64,000 nucleotides of DNA from JAALLB01 sp964502215 (GTDB taxonomy: Bacteria > Pseudomonadota > Alphaproteobacteria > Rhizobiales > Rhizobiaceae): assembly GCA_964502215.1 (NCBI GenBank), contig CAZCUN010000003.1, positions 1 to 64,000 of the forward strand. The letters are read 5' to 3'. The notes under the pieces were generated by a model. It was given only the letters and a program-made list of their open reading frames with translations, did no database searches and was not told where the DNA came from. Positions 1 to 9,629 of this stretch are shown one piece after another (position 1 is the first letter of the stretch; each line of letters opens with the position of its first letter). The translations under genes and the position numbers were made by a program.

Positions 1-187
1 TCTCATACCCATATTGATAACCCATTTTTGAGTTATCTGGGACAGCCCCTAATTCTATTATTAAGCAAAAATTTTATGCTTATGTTTCATAGACAATATA
101 GCTTTAATTTATGTGGTGACTTGTTGCTTGGTTCAATGTATCAAACTGTAAAAATGAACAGAATAATTTAATTAAAAGACGGCTTAG

Positions 188-1138
188 ATGAATGATACGA
201 ATACATCATTAGCTAAATATTTTAGGCAAACTTTATACAAGAGCTTAGAAAAGATTGATATTAATCAGCTTGAAGAGCGTAAGCTTGTGTATAAAACTGC
301 TTTGCGATCTCTTAATAATGTGCATCAAAAAAATGATAAAATCACAGCTGAAGCTAAGCTTGAGCAAATAGATTTAGTTAAAAAAATCATAGAAGAAATT
401 GAAAACAAAGTTAGAGTGACGCTAAAGAAAGGCGCCATTGTACCACCTGGCACAACCAATAATACGCTCAATCAAGATAGCGCAACTCTTGCACCAGAAA
501 TAGTAAATCATGATGCAGAAGGTGATGCATTAAATGTACCACTTCAAAATACTGAAAAAGGGTTCTTACGGTCTCGAGGTTTTCTAATCTCTTGTTTTGC
601 CGCTTTGCTCTTAGCAGCTGGCGCTACGTATTATTTCAAAAACAACTCGCATAAACAAAATACTGTATCGACTTTAGAGTTGCCCTGGGTGTTAAATGCA
701 GATGATAAGTTATTTAAAACCATTAAACAAAGCGATGCTTTGAAGACTACATTATTGTCAGAAAATCGTGGTATATTATACGAAGCTATTATCGATCAAG
801 CAGATAAGAATAACAGGTTAGATTTTGTTCTACGTGGTGAATTAGCAGAGAAACTAAATAACTTAAAAGGTGAGCTTTTAATTACATTCCATATAGAGAA
901 ACAAAATACTCAGGATGTAAATCTAACCCTAGTTGTTCGTACAAATGGCAAGCCTGTGTTTAAGAGATTAAATATATCAGACTCCAACCTCAACGAGTAT
1001 TTTTTAACTCTCAATGCAGATTCAGTTGATGAAATAAGATCCCGTAGTTTGTTAAGGGTGCAAATAAATCAGGTAAAAGAAAAGTATCTAGTAAATCCTA
1101 AAGTCTTAATAAAAAAGATTGTGTTCAGCAAAATCTAA
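188..1138 (+). CDS. Hypothetical single-pass membrane protein
   Basis: I do not recognise the family. The 316-residue product has a charged, helix-prone N-terminal part (residues 1-80, rich in Lys, Glu and Leu), then a low-complexity Thr/Asn/Asp linker. One clear membrane segment lies at about 131-150, followed by an approximately 165-residue C-terminal domain. With charged residues (Glu-Lys, Arg) just before the segment, the N-terminal part is probably cytoplasmic and the C-terminal domain periplasmic. It stands alone, running convergently towards the polysaccharide transferase gene that ends 13 bp downstream. Base composition is distinctly AT-rich. A role in surface polysaccharide work is only suggested by position. 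Confidence 0.6.
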   Translation: MNDTNTSLAKYFRQTLYKSLEKIDINQLEERKLVYKTALRSLNNVHQKNDKITAEAKLEQIDLVKKIIEEIENKVRVTLKKGAIVPPGTTNNTLNQDSATLAPEIVNHDAEGDALNVPLQNTEKGFLRSRGFLISCFAALLLAAGATYYFKNNSHKQNTVSTLELPWVLNADDKLFKTIKQSDALKTTLLSENRGILYEAIIDQADKNNRLDFVLRGELAEKLNNLKGELLITFHIEKQNTQDVNLTLVVRTNGKPVFKRLNISDSNLNEYFLTLNADSVDEIRSRSLLRVQINQVKEKYLVNPKVLIKKIVFSKI

Positions 1139-1151
1139 GCATCTGACGAAT

Positions 1152-2207
1152 TCAATTTTGTTTTATTTCTTTCGGCTTGCAACTCTTATTCCTAATGATA
1201 AAGAATACTAAAGTTGATGTTAAGAACGCGCTCATTCCCAATATAACTTGCCACATAAAAATGTGATTAAAATGAAAACAAAAATAAGCAAGAATAGTAT
1301 TCAGTATACTAGAGGAAAGGCATATTGATCTAATCCAATGTTCGTAAACTCCTCTTTTTCTGGCTATTTGATATGCGTGTTGATCGTGTGATTGAAAAAG
1401 ATTGTGTCGCTTAAAAATTCGAAAAACTAAGGTGAATGTCGTATCAACAAAAATATATGCAAATGGTATAAAGCCAGCAATTGAACCATATTTTGATAAG
1501 ATGAAAATCCCACAACTTCCTAATGCAAATCCTATGCATAAAGTCCCAGCATCACCCATGTAAATGCTAGCGGTTGGCTTGTTAAACCAACAAAAACCCA
1601 AAAGTGCAGCAAGAAAAATTAAGAAAATCACCGATATTGGTGCATCAAATGTTGTTATGGCCGATAATAGTGAAAACAACACAATGCCTGGTAATATGTT
1701 GAATGCTAAGAATAAATCCATACCATCAATAAAATTGATTGAATTAAGCGACCAAGTCACGGCTAGTATCATAAAAATACTAGGAATAAGGACGCCAGTA
1801 GCCATAGTTAATTGATCTAGGCCAGAAAACCCAGTGGTTTGATAAATAAAAACTGTAATATAGAACGCATTTATAAGGTGCGCTGCTAATCTAATGTAGA
1901 TTGAAATTGATTTTATATCATCGGCCACCCCTATTATGAAAAGTAGTGAAACGGGTAGGCTGAATAACAGTAATATATCAATCGGCACGTTATTTACGAA
2001 AAAAAGTACTAAAAAACTCGCGCACAATGTGATTGGAACTATAACTAACCCTCCAGCTTGAATGGCAGTCTTTCCTATATTGGCAGGGTGCTGTTGAGAT
2101 GACCTAAGTTTTTCGGAAGCGATAGTGTGTTTTAATACAAAAAAGGATATGATTGTCACTAAATAAACAGCAAAAAATACAGGTAAAAACTGCTCAGTTA
2201 AAATCAT
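1152..2207 (-). CDS. MraY/WecA-family polyprenyl-phosphate sugar-1-phosphate transferase
   Basis: Members of this family move a sugar-1-phosphate from a UDP-sugar onto undecaprenyl phosphate in the inner membrane, the first committed step of O-antigen or peptidoglycan lipid intermediates. The 351-residue product is almost wholly hydrophobic (about ten membrane segments). It carries the family landmarks: the DD pair at 96-97, an N-x5-D motif in NSINFID (155-161), GDAG at 218-221, and the cytoplasmic HDQHAY histidine motif at 274-279. It is divergent from an O-antigen-ligase-like gene 70 bp away. That neighbour and the WecA/WbpL-like motifs favour polysaccharide initiation over peptidoglycan MraY; the exact sugar cannot be read. 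Confidence 0.85.
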   Translation of the reverse strand: MILTEQFLPVFFAVYLVTIISFFVLKHTIASEKLRSSQQHPANIGKTAIQAGGLVIVPITLCASFLVLFFVNNVPIDILLLFSLPVSLLFIIGVADDIKSISIYIRLAAHLINAFYITVFIYQTTGFSGLDQLTMATGVLIPSIFMILAVTWSLNSINFIDGMDLFLAFNILPGIVLFSLLSAITTFDAPISVIFLIFLAALLGFCWFNKPTASIYMGDAGTLCIGFALGSCGIFILSKYGSIAGFIPFAYIFVDTTFTLVFRIFKRHNLFQSHDQHAYQIARKRGVYEHWIRSICLSSSILNTILAYFCFHFNHIFMWQVILGMSAFLTSTLVFFIIRNKSCKPKEIKQN

Positions 2208-2277
2208 AGAATGCCCTCGAAGATTTGGTTTGTGAGTAATAATAATTTAATACGGCGTAAATAAAGAATTTGAATAT

Positions 2278-3621
2278 ATGTTTTTTAAACTTTTAAACTT
2301 TCTGGATCATTCTTACTCACGTAATGTTTCCTTTGCTTTTTTGATGGGAATATTTTGTATCCTTTTAGGAAGTGTAGCAACTTTTCTTTTTGTTACGTCG
2401 TGTTTTGTTTTGATTTTTTTCAATCCAAAAGCATCTGTTTCTAAAGTTTGGAAAGATACAAAACAATTGTGTTCAGAGTTACCAATTATATTGTGTTTTC
2501 CGTTGTTTTATATAGTCGTTTTAGCGACCAGTTTTCGTGGAGATAATTGGCTATTTGATAGTCTTATTATAGCTGGTTCGTATTGGCAATTTCTATTTCT
2601 GGTTCCAGCCACAGTTGGCTTGTATTATTTATCAAAAGATGTAAATTTTGCAGGCTTATTCACGTATGGTTGCAGGGTAGCATTAATATTTGTAGTGCCT
2701 CTTTCATTTTTTCAAATTTATTATTTTGAATCGCGTGCAGATGGCTTTCTAAATAATTATCTTATTTTTGCAAGCATTTGTATTGCAGGTGCTGGTTTAT
2801 CAATTTTGGAATGGCCAGAAGACACGCACAAAAATAAAGTACTAAGTTGGATAACCCTAACATCTGGTATGCTTGCTGCCTTATTAACATTTTCTCGAGG
2901 TATGTTACTACCAATTCTTGTTGTGACGACATTAGCATTTTTATATCACTATAAAAGTAAGTCTGTGCTCCAGTTGAGTATCCGTAAAATTATGATTCTT
3001 GTCGGCTTATTTGTTGGTGTTTTTATTGCTCTTATGCAGACAGAAAATGGATGGCGGTTTTTAGATCAAAGATTATTGCAACCTGTGGAAATGATGAATC
3101 TAGGCGAGCTTAATGATCGAACCATTAGCCACCGTTTAGATATGCAGAAAACAGGGTATTACGCCTTTACTGAAAAACCGTTATTTGGGCATGGTGTACA
3201 AAATGCAGTAATTCAAGCAAATGCTGTATCTGAAAAAGTGCTTGGAAGAAAAACAGCCTATACATACACACACCTTCACAATGACTTTCTAACGCACGCT
3301 GTTGGAGGGGGGCTTATTCTTTTAATATTATTTGCGACAGTGATTTTTAGCCCTGTGATAATAGCGCTGCAATTACAAAAATATGAAACTGGAATAACAT
3401 TGCTATTTTACAGCATAATGCTTAGCGGCGCTTTTTCCATGATAGCACTAACAAATATCGTTTTTCACAATGATCAACTAACAACCATGTTTTGTGTGTC
3501 TACAATGTTTATAATAGTAAGAAAATTACAAATAATGAATGGGGACAAGAACCTAAGAATTCCTGATCTATCTATCATAGCAAATGGGGTAAATCCCTTA
3601 GGTTTGAAAGAACCCAGATAA
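2278..3621 (+). CDS. O-antigen ligase / Wzy-like polysaccharide membrane protein
   Basis: This 447-residue polytopic protein has about ten to twelve membrane segments and a large soluble loop between roughly 250 and 335. The Wzy_C-type features are a Ser-Arg-Gly motif after a membrane helix (206-208), an Arg-rich loop with FGHG (303-306), and a THLHND motif (331-336) just before the next helix. In WaaL/Wzy proteins this periplasmic loop carries the Arg and His needed to transfer or polymerise lipid-linked glycans. It sits divergently to the polyprenyl-phosphate sugar transferase, so both probably serve one surface glycan. Ligase and polymerase cannot be separated from sequence alone. Confidence 0.78.
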   Translation: MFFKLLNFLDHSYSRNVSFAFLMGIFCILLGSVATFLFVTSCFVLIFFNPKASVSKVWKDTKQLCSELPIILCFPLFYIVVLATSFRGDNWLFDSLIIAGSYWQFLFLVPATVGLYYLSKDVNFAGLFTYGCRVALIFVVPLSFFQIYYFESRADGFLNNYLIFASICIAGAGLSILEWPEDTHKNKVLSWITLTSGMLAALLTFSRGMLLPILVVTTLAFLYHYKSKSVLQLSIRKIMILVGLFVGVFIALMQTENGWRFLDQRLLQPVEMMNLGELNDRTISHRLDMQKTGYYAFTEKPLFGHGVQNAVIQANAVSEKVLGRKTAYTYTHLHNDFLTHAVGGGLILLILFATVIFSPVIIALQLQKYETGITLLFYSIMLSGAFSMIALTNIVFHNDQLTTMFCVSTMFIIVRKLQIMNGDKNLRIPDLSIIANGVNPLGLKEPR

Positions 3622-3738
3622 TCAATAAAATCCGCAGCGTCAATTATGGTTCGTACCTAATTATTAGCTGTTTTATTAAAATACTTATCCCCGCTTTTGA
3701 AATCTGTTTCAGAATTAACATTTCAAAAGGAGTACCCA

Positions 3739-5019
3739 ATGGATAAGTCCGACAATCTTGAGCTTCCCTATATTATGCCTAATCAGGCACAAAAACACGT
3801 CACGCATAATGAGGCGATACGCTACCTAGATGCGTTAGTACAGATCAGTGTGGAGAGTAGAACCCTTACCTCTCCACCAACTCAGCCAGTAGATGGGAGC
3901 AGATACATTATAGCAGGTAACGCGCAAGGAGAGTGGGAAAACAAGTCTAATCAACTCGCTTCTTTTCAAGATGGTGCCTGGGCATATTTTCAACCCAAAA
4001 CGGGATGGCTTGCCTGGCTCAAGCAGGACAATGTTATTTTAGTCTATAACAATAATCAGTGGGAGCCTGTTTCTTCTGATGCTTCTGCAGTTGAGCAATT
4101 CAATCAGCTTGGTATCAATACATCTGCTAACGAGCAATCAAGGTTTGGTGTTTCATCTGAAAATAGTTTCTTTACACATGAAGGAAGCAACCATCGTTTA
4201 AGCATCAATAAATCTAAGCATGACGACACAGGTTCTCTTATTTTTCAAACTGATTGGGCTGGTCGTGCAGAAATGGGTTTGGCAGGCAGTGATGATTTTT
4301 CAATAAAAGTTACCTCTAACGGCGTAAATTGGCATGATGGTATAGTTGTTTCTGCAGATAGCGGTAAAGTAAGCTTTCCGTCGGGGTTAAATGAGGTGCA
4401 ATTATCAGGTACGCCTGAAAATTTAAATGGCACTGATATTATATATATAGATGCAATCTCTGGTGATGATTTTAACGACGGAACATCTGTAAGCCAATCA
4501 ATTAAAACGTTAGAAAGACTTGAAGAATTATTTTCGATTGGCCGCAGATTTCAGATTTGCTTGTTAAGCGATTTGGTGTGGGATTTCGCTATAAGCATCA
4601 GCTACCCAATTGCTATGCTGAATATATTGGGAAGAAGAGCTGATAATGGCGCTTATGAGAAAAGAACCATCACAATCAAAGATTCAAAAAACGTTTCTAA
4701 TTTACCAGGCTGTTTGTTTATGAACTGCATAAGTAAAATTTATATACGTTCAGTAAATATCAATTTGGATACATCAAAAGGATTCTCGTTTTTGAATTAC
4801 TCGAACACAATGGGGTATCTTCGTACTCTTGATGTGAGTGTGACTAGAACAGGAAGCGGTACATGCTCTTTTTATGCGGATGGGAGCTCATTTGTTGCGA
4901 GTAAACACCAATCATTTACGATTGATAATTCTGCTAAAGGATACATTGCAAAAGGTGTTGGCTCAGGTGAAAATCCAAACTCTGATTGGCGCTATGCAAG
5001 CAATATTACATCATTTTAA
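3739..5019 (+). CDS. DUF2793-domain surface protein with beta-helix-like C-terminus
   Basis: Residues 9-112 match the DUF2793 pattern (PNQAQKHVTHNEA, then a Trp/Gly-rich beta domain with GW-AW and NNQWEP), known in alphaproteobacterial prophage or tail-associated proteins. At about 235 begins a YIDAISGDD-x-NDG segment of the kind that opens right-handed parallel beta-helix domains in tail spikes and polysaccharide-active proteins. The C-terminal domain is short (about 190 residues), so it may be a truncated or compact beta-helix. The start at 3739 is preferred over an upstream TTG at 3697 because AAAAGGAG lies at 3725-3732. No signal peptide is evident. Surface or glycan binding is an inference from domain type and neighbours. 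Confidence 0.7.
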   Translation: MDKSDNLELPYIMPNQAQKHVTHNEAIRYLDALVQISVESRTLTSPPTQPVDGSRYIIAGNAQGEWENKSNQLASFQDGAWAYFQPKTGWLAWLKQDNVILVYNNNQWEPVSSDASAVEQFNQLGINTSANEQSRFGVSSENSFFTHEGSNHRLSINKSKHDDTGSLIFQTDWAGRAEMGLAGSDDFSIKVTSNGVNWHDGIVVSADSGKVSFPSGLNEVQLSGTPENLNGTDIIYIDAISGDDFNDGTSVSQSIKTLERLEELFSIGRRFQICLLSDLVWDFAISISYPIAMLNILGRRADNGAYEKRTITIKDSKNVSNLPGCLFMNCISKIYIRSVNINLDTSKGFSFLNYSNTMGYLRTLDVSVTRTGSGTCSFYADGSSFVASKHQSFTIDNSAKGYIAKGVGSGENPNSDWRYASNITSF

Positions 5020-5031
5020 AAGTTAAATGAT

Positions 5032-5066
5032 TTGAGCTGAATTTGAAATCACATAGTTCAGCTCAA
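5032..5066. repeat. Perfect 10-bp inverted repeat after the DUF2793 gene
   Basis: Arms TTGAGCTGAA (5032-5041) and TTCAGCTCAA (5057-5066) are perfectly complementary around a 15-base loop, 12 bases after the stop codon. No T-run follows, so it is either an mRNA-end hairpin needing Rho or a protein-binding palindrome. Confidence 0.5.
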
Positions 5067-5149
5067 GTCGATTGCGCTTTCCTTATTAGGTTTTGCGTTC
5101 ATTATATTTGATTGATAAGGCATTATGGCTTAACTTCTAAAAATTAGCT

Positions 5150-6544
5150 GTGTTGAGTTCGTTGATTAGTTTTACTCGACAAATCGATTTGGGATTTAAT
5201 TTAATGAAGCTTGATGAGTTTTTGGCTTTGCCATTTATTTCGGAAATTGGCCACTTTTTAACAAGCATCGGGTTTTCGCAATCGATTATTATTAGCAGAT
5301 GGGCATTAATACAGGTCGCTATATTAATAGTAGCAATGTTTCTTGCTAAAATAATTAGAGCAAAAATTGATCAGCCCATTACAGATAGATTGCGTAAAAT
5401 AGAAGGTCAGCGTGGCCTATTACGGGTTCTTCTTATTTTTAAAAATCGAATTTTTTGGTTTATTTTATCCGCCCAATTATGGATCGGATATTTTGCATTA
5501 AGAATGATAACTTGGCCCAGTAACAGTTATATTTTACGTGTAATGACAGGACTAGCTACGGCTTGGTTTATAATCTCATTTTTCTCTAGGCTCATTAAAA
5601 ATAGATTTATATCGAGGCTTATTGCAATTGTTGCTTGGGGCGTTGCAGCATTATACATACTTGGACTTTTACCAAGGGCTCAGTCAGCGCTCGATAGCGC
5701 TGCTTTTACAATGGGCGGGTCAAGGGTTTCTGCGCTTTCTATCATTCAAAGTGGCGCTTTGCTGGTGGCATTAGTCTGGTTAGCAATGCTAGCCTCATCG
5801 TTCATAACAAGTGCGCTTGCCAAGAACGAAGATATCTCACCATCAGTCAAAGTCTTATTGTCAAAAGTGTTACGCTTTTTGCTTCTGTGTTTTGCGGTAA
5901 TTTTTTCATTAAGCGCGGTTGGCATTGATTTTACGGCTCTTGCTGTTTTCTCAGGCGCTGTTGGTATTGGCATCGGCCTGGGTTTGCAAAAGATCGTTTC
6001 GAACTTTTTGTCAGGCATTATTCTGCTTCTAGACAAATCCATTAAGCCAGGCGATGTAATTGAGATTGATACAGTGTCTGGCTCGACCTATGGTTGGGTG
6101 CAGCATTTGGGCGCTCGCTATACATCTGTTCGTACAAGAGATGGTACTGAAACGCTTATTCCGAATGAAGTTTTTATCGACTCTCCTGTTACAAATTGGA
6201 CACACACAAATAAATCTGTTCGGCGCAAATTACCCATTGGCGTTTCATATGATACAGATGTTGAAAAGGCGATTGCGCTTTGTCTTCAATCCGTAGAAAA
6301 TATGCCACGCGTATTAAAAGTCCCGCCTCCAGTTTGTTTAGTAAAAGGCTTTGGTGACTCATCCGTTGATCTTGAATTACGGTTTTGGATAAACGATCCA
6401 GAAGGTGGCGTCGCAAATATTTCAAGCAAAGTTTATCTTGAAGTTTGGAAATTATTCCAAGCTGAGAATATTGAAATTCCATTCCCGCAACGCGATTTGA
6501 ACATTCGTTCAAGCATCCCGCTAGAGATCAAAACTAAGAAGTAA
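5150..6544 (+). CDS. MscS-family mechanosensitive ion channel
   Basis: This 464-residue protein has several N-terminal membrane helices, then the MscS pore-lining helix TM3 at about 269-289 (Gly/Ala-rich, GIGIGLGLQKIVSNFLSG), followed by the soluble beta domain beginning LLLDKSIKPGD and a C-terminal alpha/beta domain. Channels of this family open under membrane tension and release solutes on hypo-osmotic shock. The extra helices make it one of the larger MscS relatives. The start is a GTG at 5150; an ATG at 5204 (residue 19) is an equally possible start. The next gene begins 5 bp downstream, so the two may be co-transcribed. Confidence 0.88.
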   Translation: MLSSLISFTRQIDLGFNLMKLDEFLALPFISEIGHFLTSIGFSQSIIISRWALIQVAILIVAMFLAKIIRAKIDQPITDRLRKIEGQRGLLRVLLIFKNRIFWFILSAQLWIGYFALRMITWPSNSYILRVMTGLATAWFIISFFSRLIKNRFISRLIAIVAWGVAALYILGLLPRAQSALDSAAFTMGGSRVSALSIIQSGALLVALVWLAMLASSFITSALAKNEDISPSVKVLLSKVLRFLLLCFAVIFSLSAVGIDFTALAVFSGAVGIGIGLGLQKIVSNFLSGIILLLDKSIKPGDVIEIDTVSGSTYGWVQHLGARYTSVRTRDGTETLIPNEVFIDSPVTNWTHTNKSVRRKLPIGVSYDTDVEKAIALCLQSVENMPRVLKVPPPVCLVKGFGDSSVDLELRFWINDPEGGVANISSKVYLEVWKLFQAENIEIPFPQRDLNIRSSIPLEIKTKK

Positions 6545-6549
6545 GTGAT

Positions 6550-7365
6550 ATGCAATTAAAAGATAAAACCATCGTCATTACAGGCGCTGCAAAAGGCATC
6601 GGCGCGGCACTTGCTACGCGGTTTTCACAAGAGGGCGCTAATATTATTCTTGGTGATATAGATCAAGCGACCATCATCCAAACTGCGGATGAATGTGGTG
6701 GGCTAGGCGTTGTTTGTGATGTAACAAAAGAGGCAGATATTCAAAATATTGTTTCAACTGCCGAAGAAAATTTTGGCTCTGTAGATATGTTTGTTTCAAA
6801 CGCTGGCATTTGTTTTGGGGAAGGGGATCACTCTGCCTCTGCTAGCAATGACCAATGGCAAAAGTGTTGGGAACTTCATGTGATGTCTCATGTTTATGCG
6901 GCGCGTGCAGTATTACCATCAATGATTAAGCGCGGTGATGGCTACCTAGTGCAAATGGCTTCTGCGGCTGGATTGTTAAGTCAAATCGGTGATGCCGCAT
7001 ATTCATCAACCAAGCACGCGGCTGTTGGTTTTGCAGAATCTCTGTCTATTACGCACGGAAAACAGGGCATCAAAGTCTCAGCCGTTTGTCCTCAATATGT
7101 GGCAACTCAAATGACAGGCTATGATGATAATTCGCAAGTAAACGATAGCGCCTCAATCATTAGCCCAGAACAAGTGGCCAACACAGTGTTGGAGGGTGTA
7201 AAAAATGAGCAGTTTTTAATTTTGCCGCATCCAGAAGTTGCCGAGTTTATTCAAAACAAAGCTGCTGATTATGATAGGTGGTTGGGTGGTATGAGAAAAC
7301 TGCGTTCAAATATCATTGACGCTGTTGGCTCTACCAAATTAGAAGACATGCATAAGTTGTTTTAA
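6550..7365 (+). CDS. SDR-family NAD(P)-dependent oxidoreductase
   Basis: A classical short-chain dehydrogenase of 271 residues. The cofactor motif TGAAKGIG is at 11-18, the NAG structural motif at 84-86, the catalytic Ser near 137 and the Tyr-x3-Lys pair at 151-155 (YSSTK). An acidic residue after the second strand (GDID, 35-38) points to NAD(H) rather than NADP(H). It starts 5 bp after the MscS gene and ends with a 4-bp tail-to-tail overlap with the Gfo/Idh gene. The substrate is unknown; the neighbourhood suggests a hydroxy-acid or sugar-derived alcohol. Confidence 0.88.
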   Translation: MQLKDKTIVITGAAKGIGAALATRFSQEGANIILGDIDQATIIQTADECGGLGVVCDVTKEADIQNIVSTAEENFGSVDMFVSNAGICFGEGDHSASASNDQWQKCWELHVMSHVYAARAVLPSMIKRGDGYLVQMASAAGLLSQIGDAAYSSTKHAAVGFAESLSITHGKQGIKVSAVCPQYVATQMTGYDDNSQVNDSASIISPEQVANTVLEGVKNEQFLILPHPEVAEFIQNKAADYDRWLGGMRKLRSNIIDAVGSTKLEDMHKLF

Positions 7366-8387
7366 ACGCTCAGCTTACAACCAGTTTTTGCTGACTGATA
7401 TATAGCAGCTTCAAGTTCCAGTATTCTGATATACTCCGAAGCGGTATTTTCTAACGTGCCATCTTGCAACAATCCCTTTATTATGTGTGATTGAAGGGCA
7501 TGGACACAGTCCCCAGCAAAGCCAGGCCATTGTTTGGGCTCCAGTATAGTTTCTTCAAATTGCGAACCAAATTTTCGCAATTTTAAAGCGCCATTTCCCA
7601 ATAGGCTTAAAGTACCATGGGTGCCTTCTACTAAGCATTCGCCTAAGGTCGTGCGGCAATTTTCTGCTGCGTGATCCAAGTGTCTATTGGCGTCAAATAT
7701 CGCGCGCCTACCTGCTTCAAACTCCATAATGAAGTAACCAGCATCTTCCCCTGCAATGTGAGGGTTAATCTGCCGAAGATCCGCATAAACAGATCTAGGA
7801 TCACCCATTAAATATCGAAAGGTATCAATCCAATGAACGCCTGTTTCATGAATTAAAAATCGTTCCATTTCTTGAAAATAAGGCTGACGCTCTAGATAAG
7901 CTTCTGCACCTTGACCATCACCTGTACGCAATCTGAAAGTAAGTTGGTGAACATCACCAATCAAACCATTTTCCAATTTTTCTTTAATGGTTCGATACCA
8001 AGGTTGAAAGCGAAAATTTTCATGTACTATAATTGTGACGTTATTTTTTTCGCCTAGTTCAGCAGCCTCCTTTGCCACATCAATTGTGGTACAAAAAGGT
8101 TTTTGACATACGATTGTTTTAACGCCCAGATTAATTGCTTTTTTGATGGTATCAAAATGCATAGGCGGTGGGGTGATGATGTCTAATAAATCTGGCTTAA
8201 CAGCTATTAGCATTTTTTCTACATCATCAAAGGCGGTTAAACCTGTTGCCTTTGCTGCCTGCAAATTTAGATCCACAGAAGCAACTAATAAAGCATTTTC
8301 TATGCGACGCCAAGCATCGTAATGGAAAGTGCTAAAGTATCCTGCACCAACACAAGCTACTTTAATCTCTTCAGTTTCCCCGTTCAT
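7362..8387 (-). CDS. Gfo/Idh/MocA-family oxidoreductase
   Basis: This 341-residue enzyme has an N-terminal Rossmann domain (ACVGAGYFS, about 11-20) and the family lysine motif in the form QKP (95-97, usually EKP). A C-terminal alpha/beta domain contains HETGVHW, which supplies the family's active-site His. Such enzymes oxidise sugars, cyclitols or their derivatives with NAD(P). Its ATG overlaps the stop of the upstream dehydrogenase gene by four bases (ATGA), so the pair is translationally coupled and probably acts in one pathway. The substrate cannot be assigned. Confidence 0.87.
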   Translation of the reverse strand: MNGETEEIKVACVGAGYFSTFHYDAWRRIENALLVASVDLNLQAAKATGLTAFDDVEKMLIAVKPDLLDIITPPPMHFDTIKKAINLGVKTIVCQKPFCTTIDVAKEAAELGEKNNVTIIVHENFRFQPWYRTIKEKLENGLIGDVHQLTFRLRTGDGQGAEAYLERQPYFQEMERFLIHETGVHWIDTFRYLMGDPRSVYADLRQINPHIAGEDAGYFIMEFEAGRRAIFDANRHLDHAAENCRTTLGECLVEGTHGTLSLLGNGALKLRKFGSQFEETILEPKQWPGFAGDCVHALQSHIIKGLLQDGTLENTASEYIRILELEAAIYQSAKTGCKLSV

Positions 8388-9475
8388 TTTGCAAGCTGGT
8401 CAAGAATAGCTTTGGTAGCAGTTTGCGTATCCGCTTCACCGCCAATATCACGGGTCAGAGATTGGCGGTGGTTGAGTATGATTTCACCAATTGAGTTTTT
8501 AATTTTTTGTCCATCTTCTAACAGAGGCTTGTTGTCGAATTCAAGCCCTAACCATTCAAGCATCATAGCGGCAGACAAAATCATAGCGAATGGATTGGCG
8601 ATACCAAGACCTGCAATATCAGGCGCAGAACCATGACAGGGTTGGAATAGTGCGTGTTCAATTCCAATATCAGCAGAGGGTGCAAGACCCAAACCGCCCA
8701 TCAAGCCAGCCCCAAGGTCGGATAAAATATCACCAAACATATTTTCAGTCACTAGAACATCGAAATCCCAAGGTTTTTGAACCATCCATAAAGCTGTTGC
8801 GTCGACATAAGCATGCTCAGCCTTGATGCTTGGAAATGCTTTTGCTTGCTCATCAAATATGCTTCTGAAAAATGCAAAAGCTTTAAAAACATTTGCCTTG
8901 TCTACGCAGGTAACAACGCCTTTACCTGTGCCAGTATTCTGACGTTGTTGAGCTAGTTTAAATGAAAATTGAAAAAGCTTTTCACTAATATCTCTTGTGA
9001 TTACGAGTGTCTCTCGTGCTTCATTCTCACTCACCTTTCCCTTGCCTTGAGACCAGAACAAGCCTTCCGTACTTTCACGTATCAAAACAAAATCAATTAT
9101 TTTTCCTTCAGGTATTTTTAGCGGGCTATCTTGTCCAGGATAAAGCGTAACAGGTCGCACACCTGCAAATAAGTTCAACTCTTTGCGCAACTCAATTTGA
9201 GGAGAAATTTCTGTACCATCATCGTAGCGAATGTCTGGAAGTCCCATGGCAGATAACAAAATCGCATCAGCATTTTTTGCAGTGTCGAGAGATTTTTTTG
9301 GAAGTGATTGTCCTGTGTTACTGTAATGCAAAGCGCCAGCTTCGCAGTGCGAAAAGGTCAATGAATAGCCGTTGGTTTGATCTTGTAGATGGTTTAAAAT
9401 TTCAATTGTAGGAGCCATAATTTCAGGCCCGATACCGTCACCTTCAAAGATTGCAATTTCAAATTCTGATTTCAT
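8384..9475 (-). CDS. Isocitrate/isopropylmalate dehydrogenase-family enzyme (tartrate/D-malate type?)
   Basis: A 363-residue beta-decarboxylating dehydrogenase. The family fold is visible from FEGDGIGPEI near the N-terminus, through the Arg-rich substrate segment (RKELNLFAGVRP) and DKANVFKA, to the metal-binding Asp region VTENMFGDILSDLGAGLMGG. Members oxidise and decarboxylate 2R,3S-hydroxy acids such as 3-isopropylmalate, tartrate, D-malate or homoisocitrate. The leucine genes leuCD are not adjacent, and the gene is coupled to a Gfo/Idh oxidoreductase and lies near an acid-sugar kinase, so a catabolic tartrate/malate-like role is more likely than leucine synthesis. That is inference. Confidence 0.82.
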   Translation of the reverse strand: MKSEFEIAIFEGDGIGPEIMAPTIEILNHLQDQTNGYSLTFSHCEAGALHYSNTGQSLPKKSLDTAKNADAILLSAMGLPDIRYDDGTEISPQIELRKELNLFAGVRPVTLYPGQDSPLKIPEGKIIDFVLIRESTEGLFWSQGKGKVSENEARETLVITRDISEKLFQFSFKLAQQRQNTGTGKGVVTCVDKANVFKAFAFFRSIFDEQAKAFPSIKAEHAYVDATALWMVQKPWDFDVLVTENMFGDILSDLGAGLMGGLGLAPSADIGIEHALFQPCHGSAPDIAGLGIANPFAMILSAAMMLEWLGLEFDNKPLLEDGQKIKNSIGEIILNHRQSLTRDIGGEADTQTATKAILDQLAK

Positions 9476-9629
9476 AATATAACTTTACATGTCTTGCTGC
9501 TTGCCACCCTTAGTTAAAAGTAAACTTGAAATGCATAATTGAAAACAGATTTCTTTTTATCAACATTTAATTGTGTATAATTAGAGCCATGAATTTGAAT
9601 TAGAGTGTCTTTTAAATGAGTATTTCATA

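Noticed and set aside
1..187. AT-rich left edge looked at for a truncated transposase or tRNA.
   Set aside because: No open frame, tRNA cloverleaf or terminal repeat could be seen in these 187 bases.
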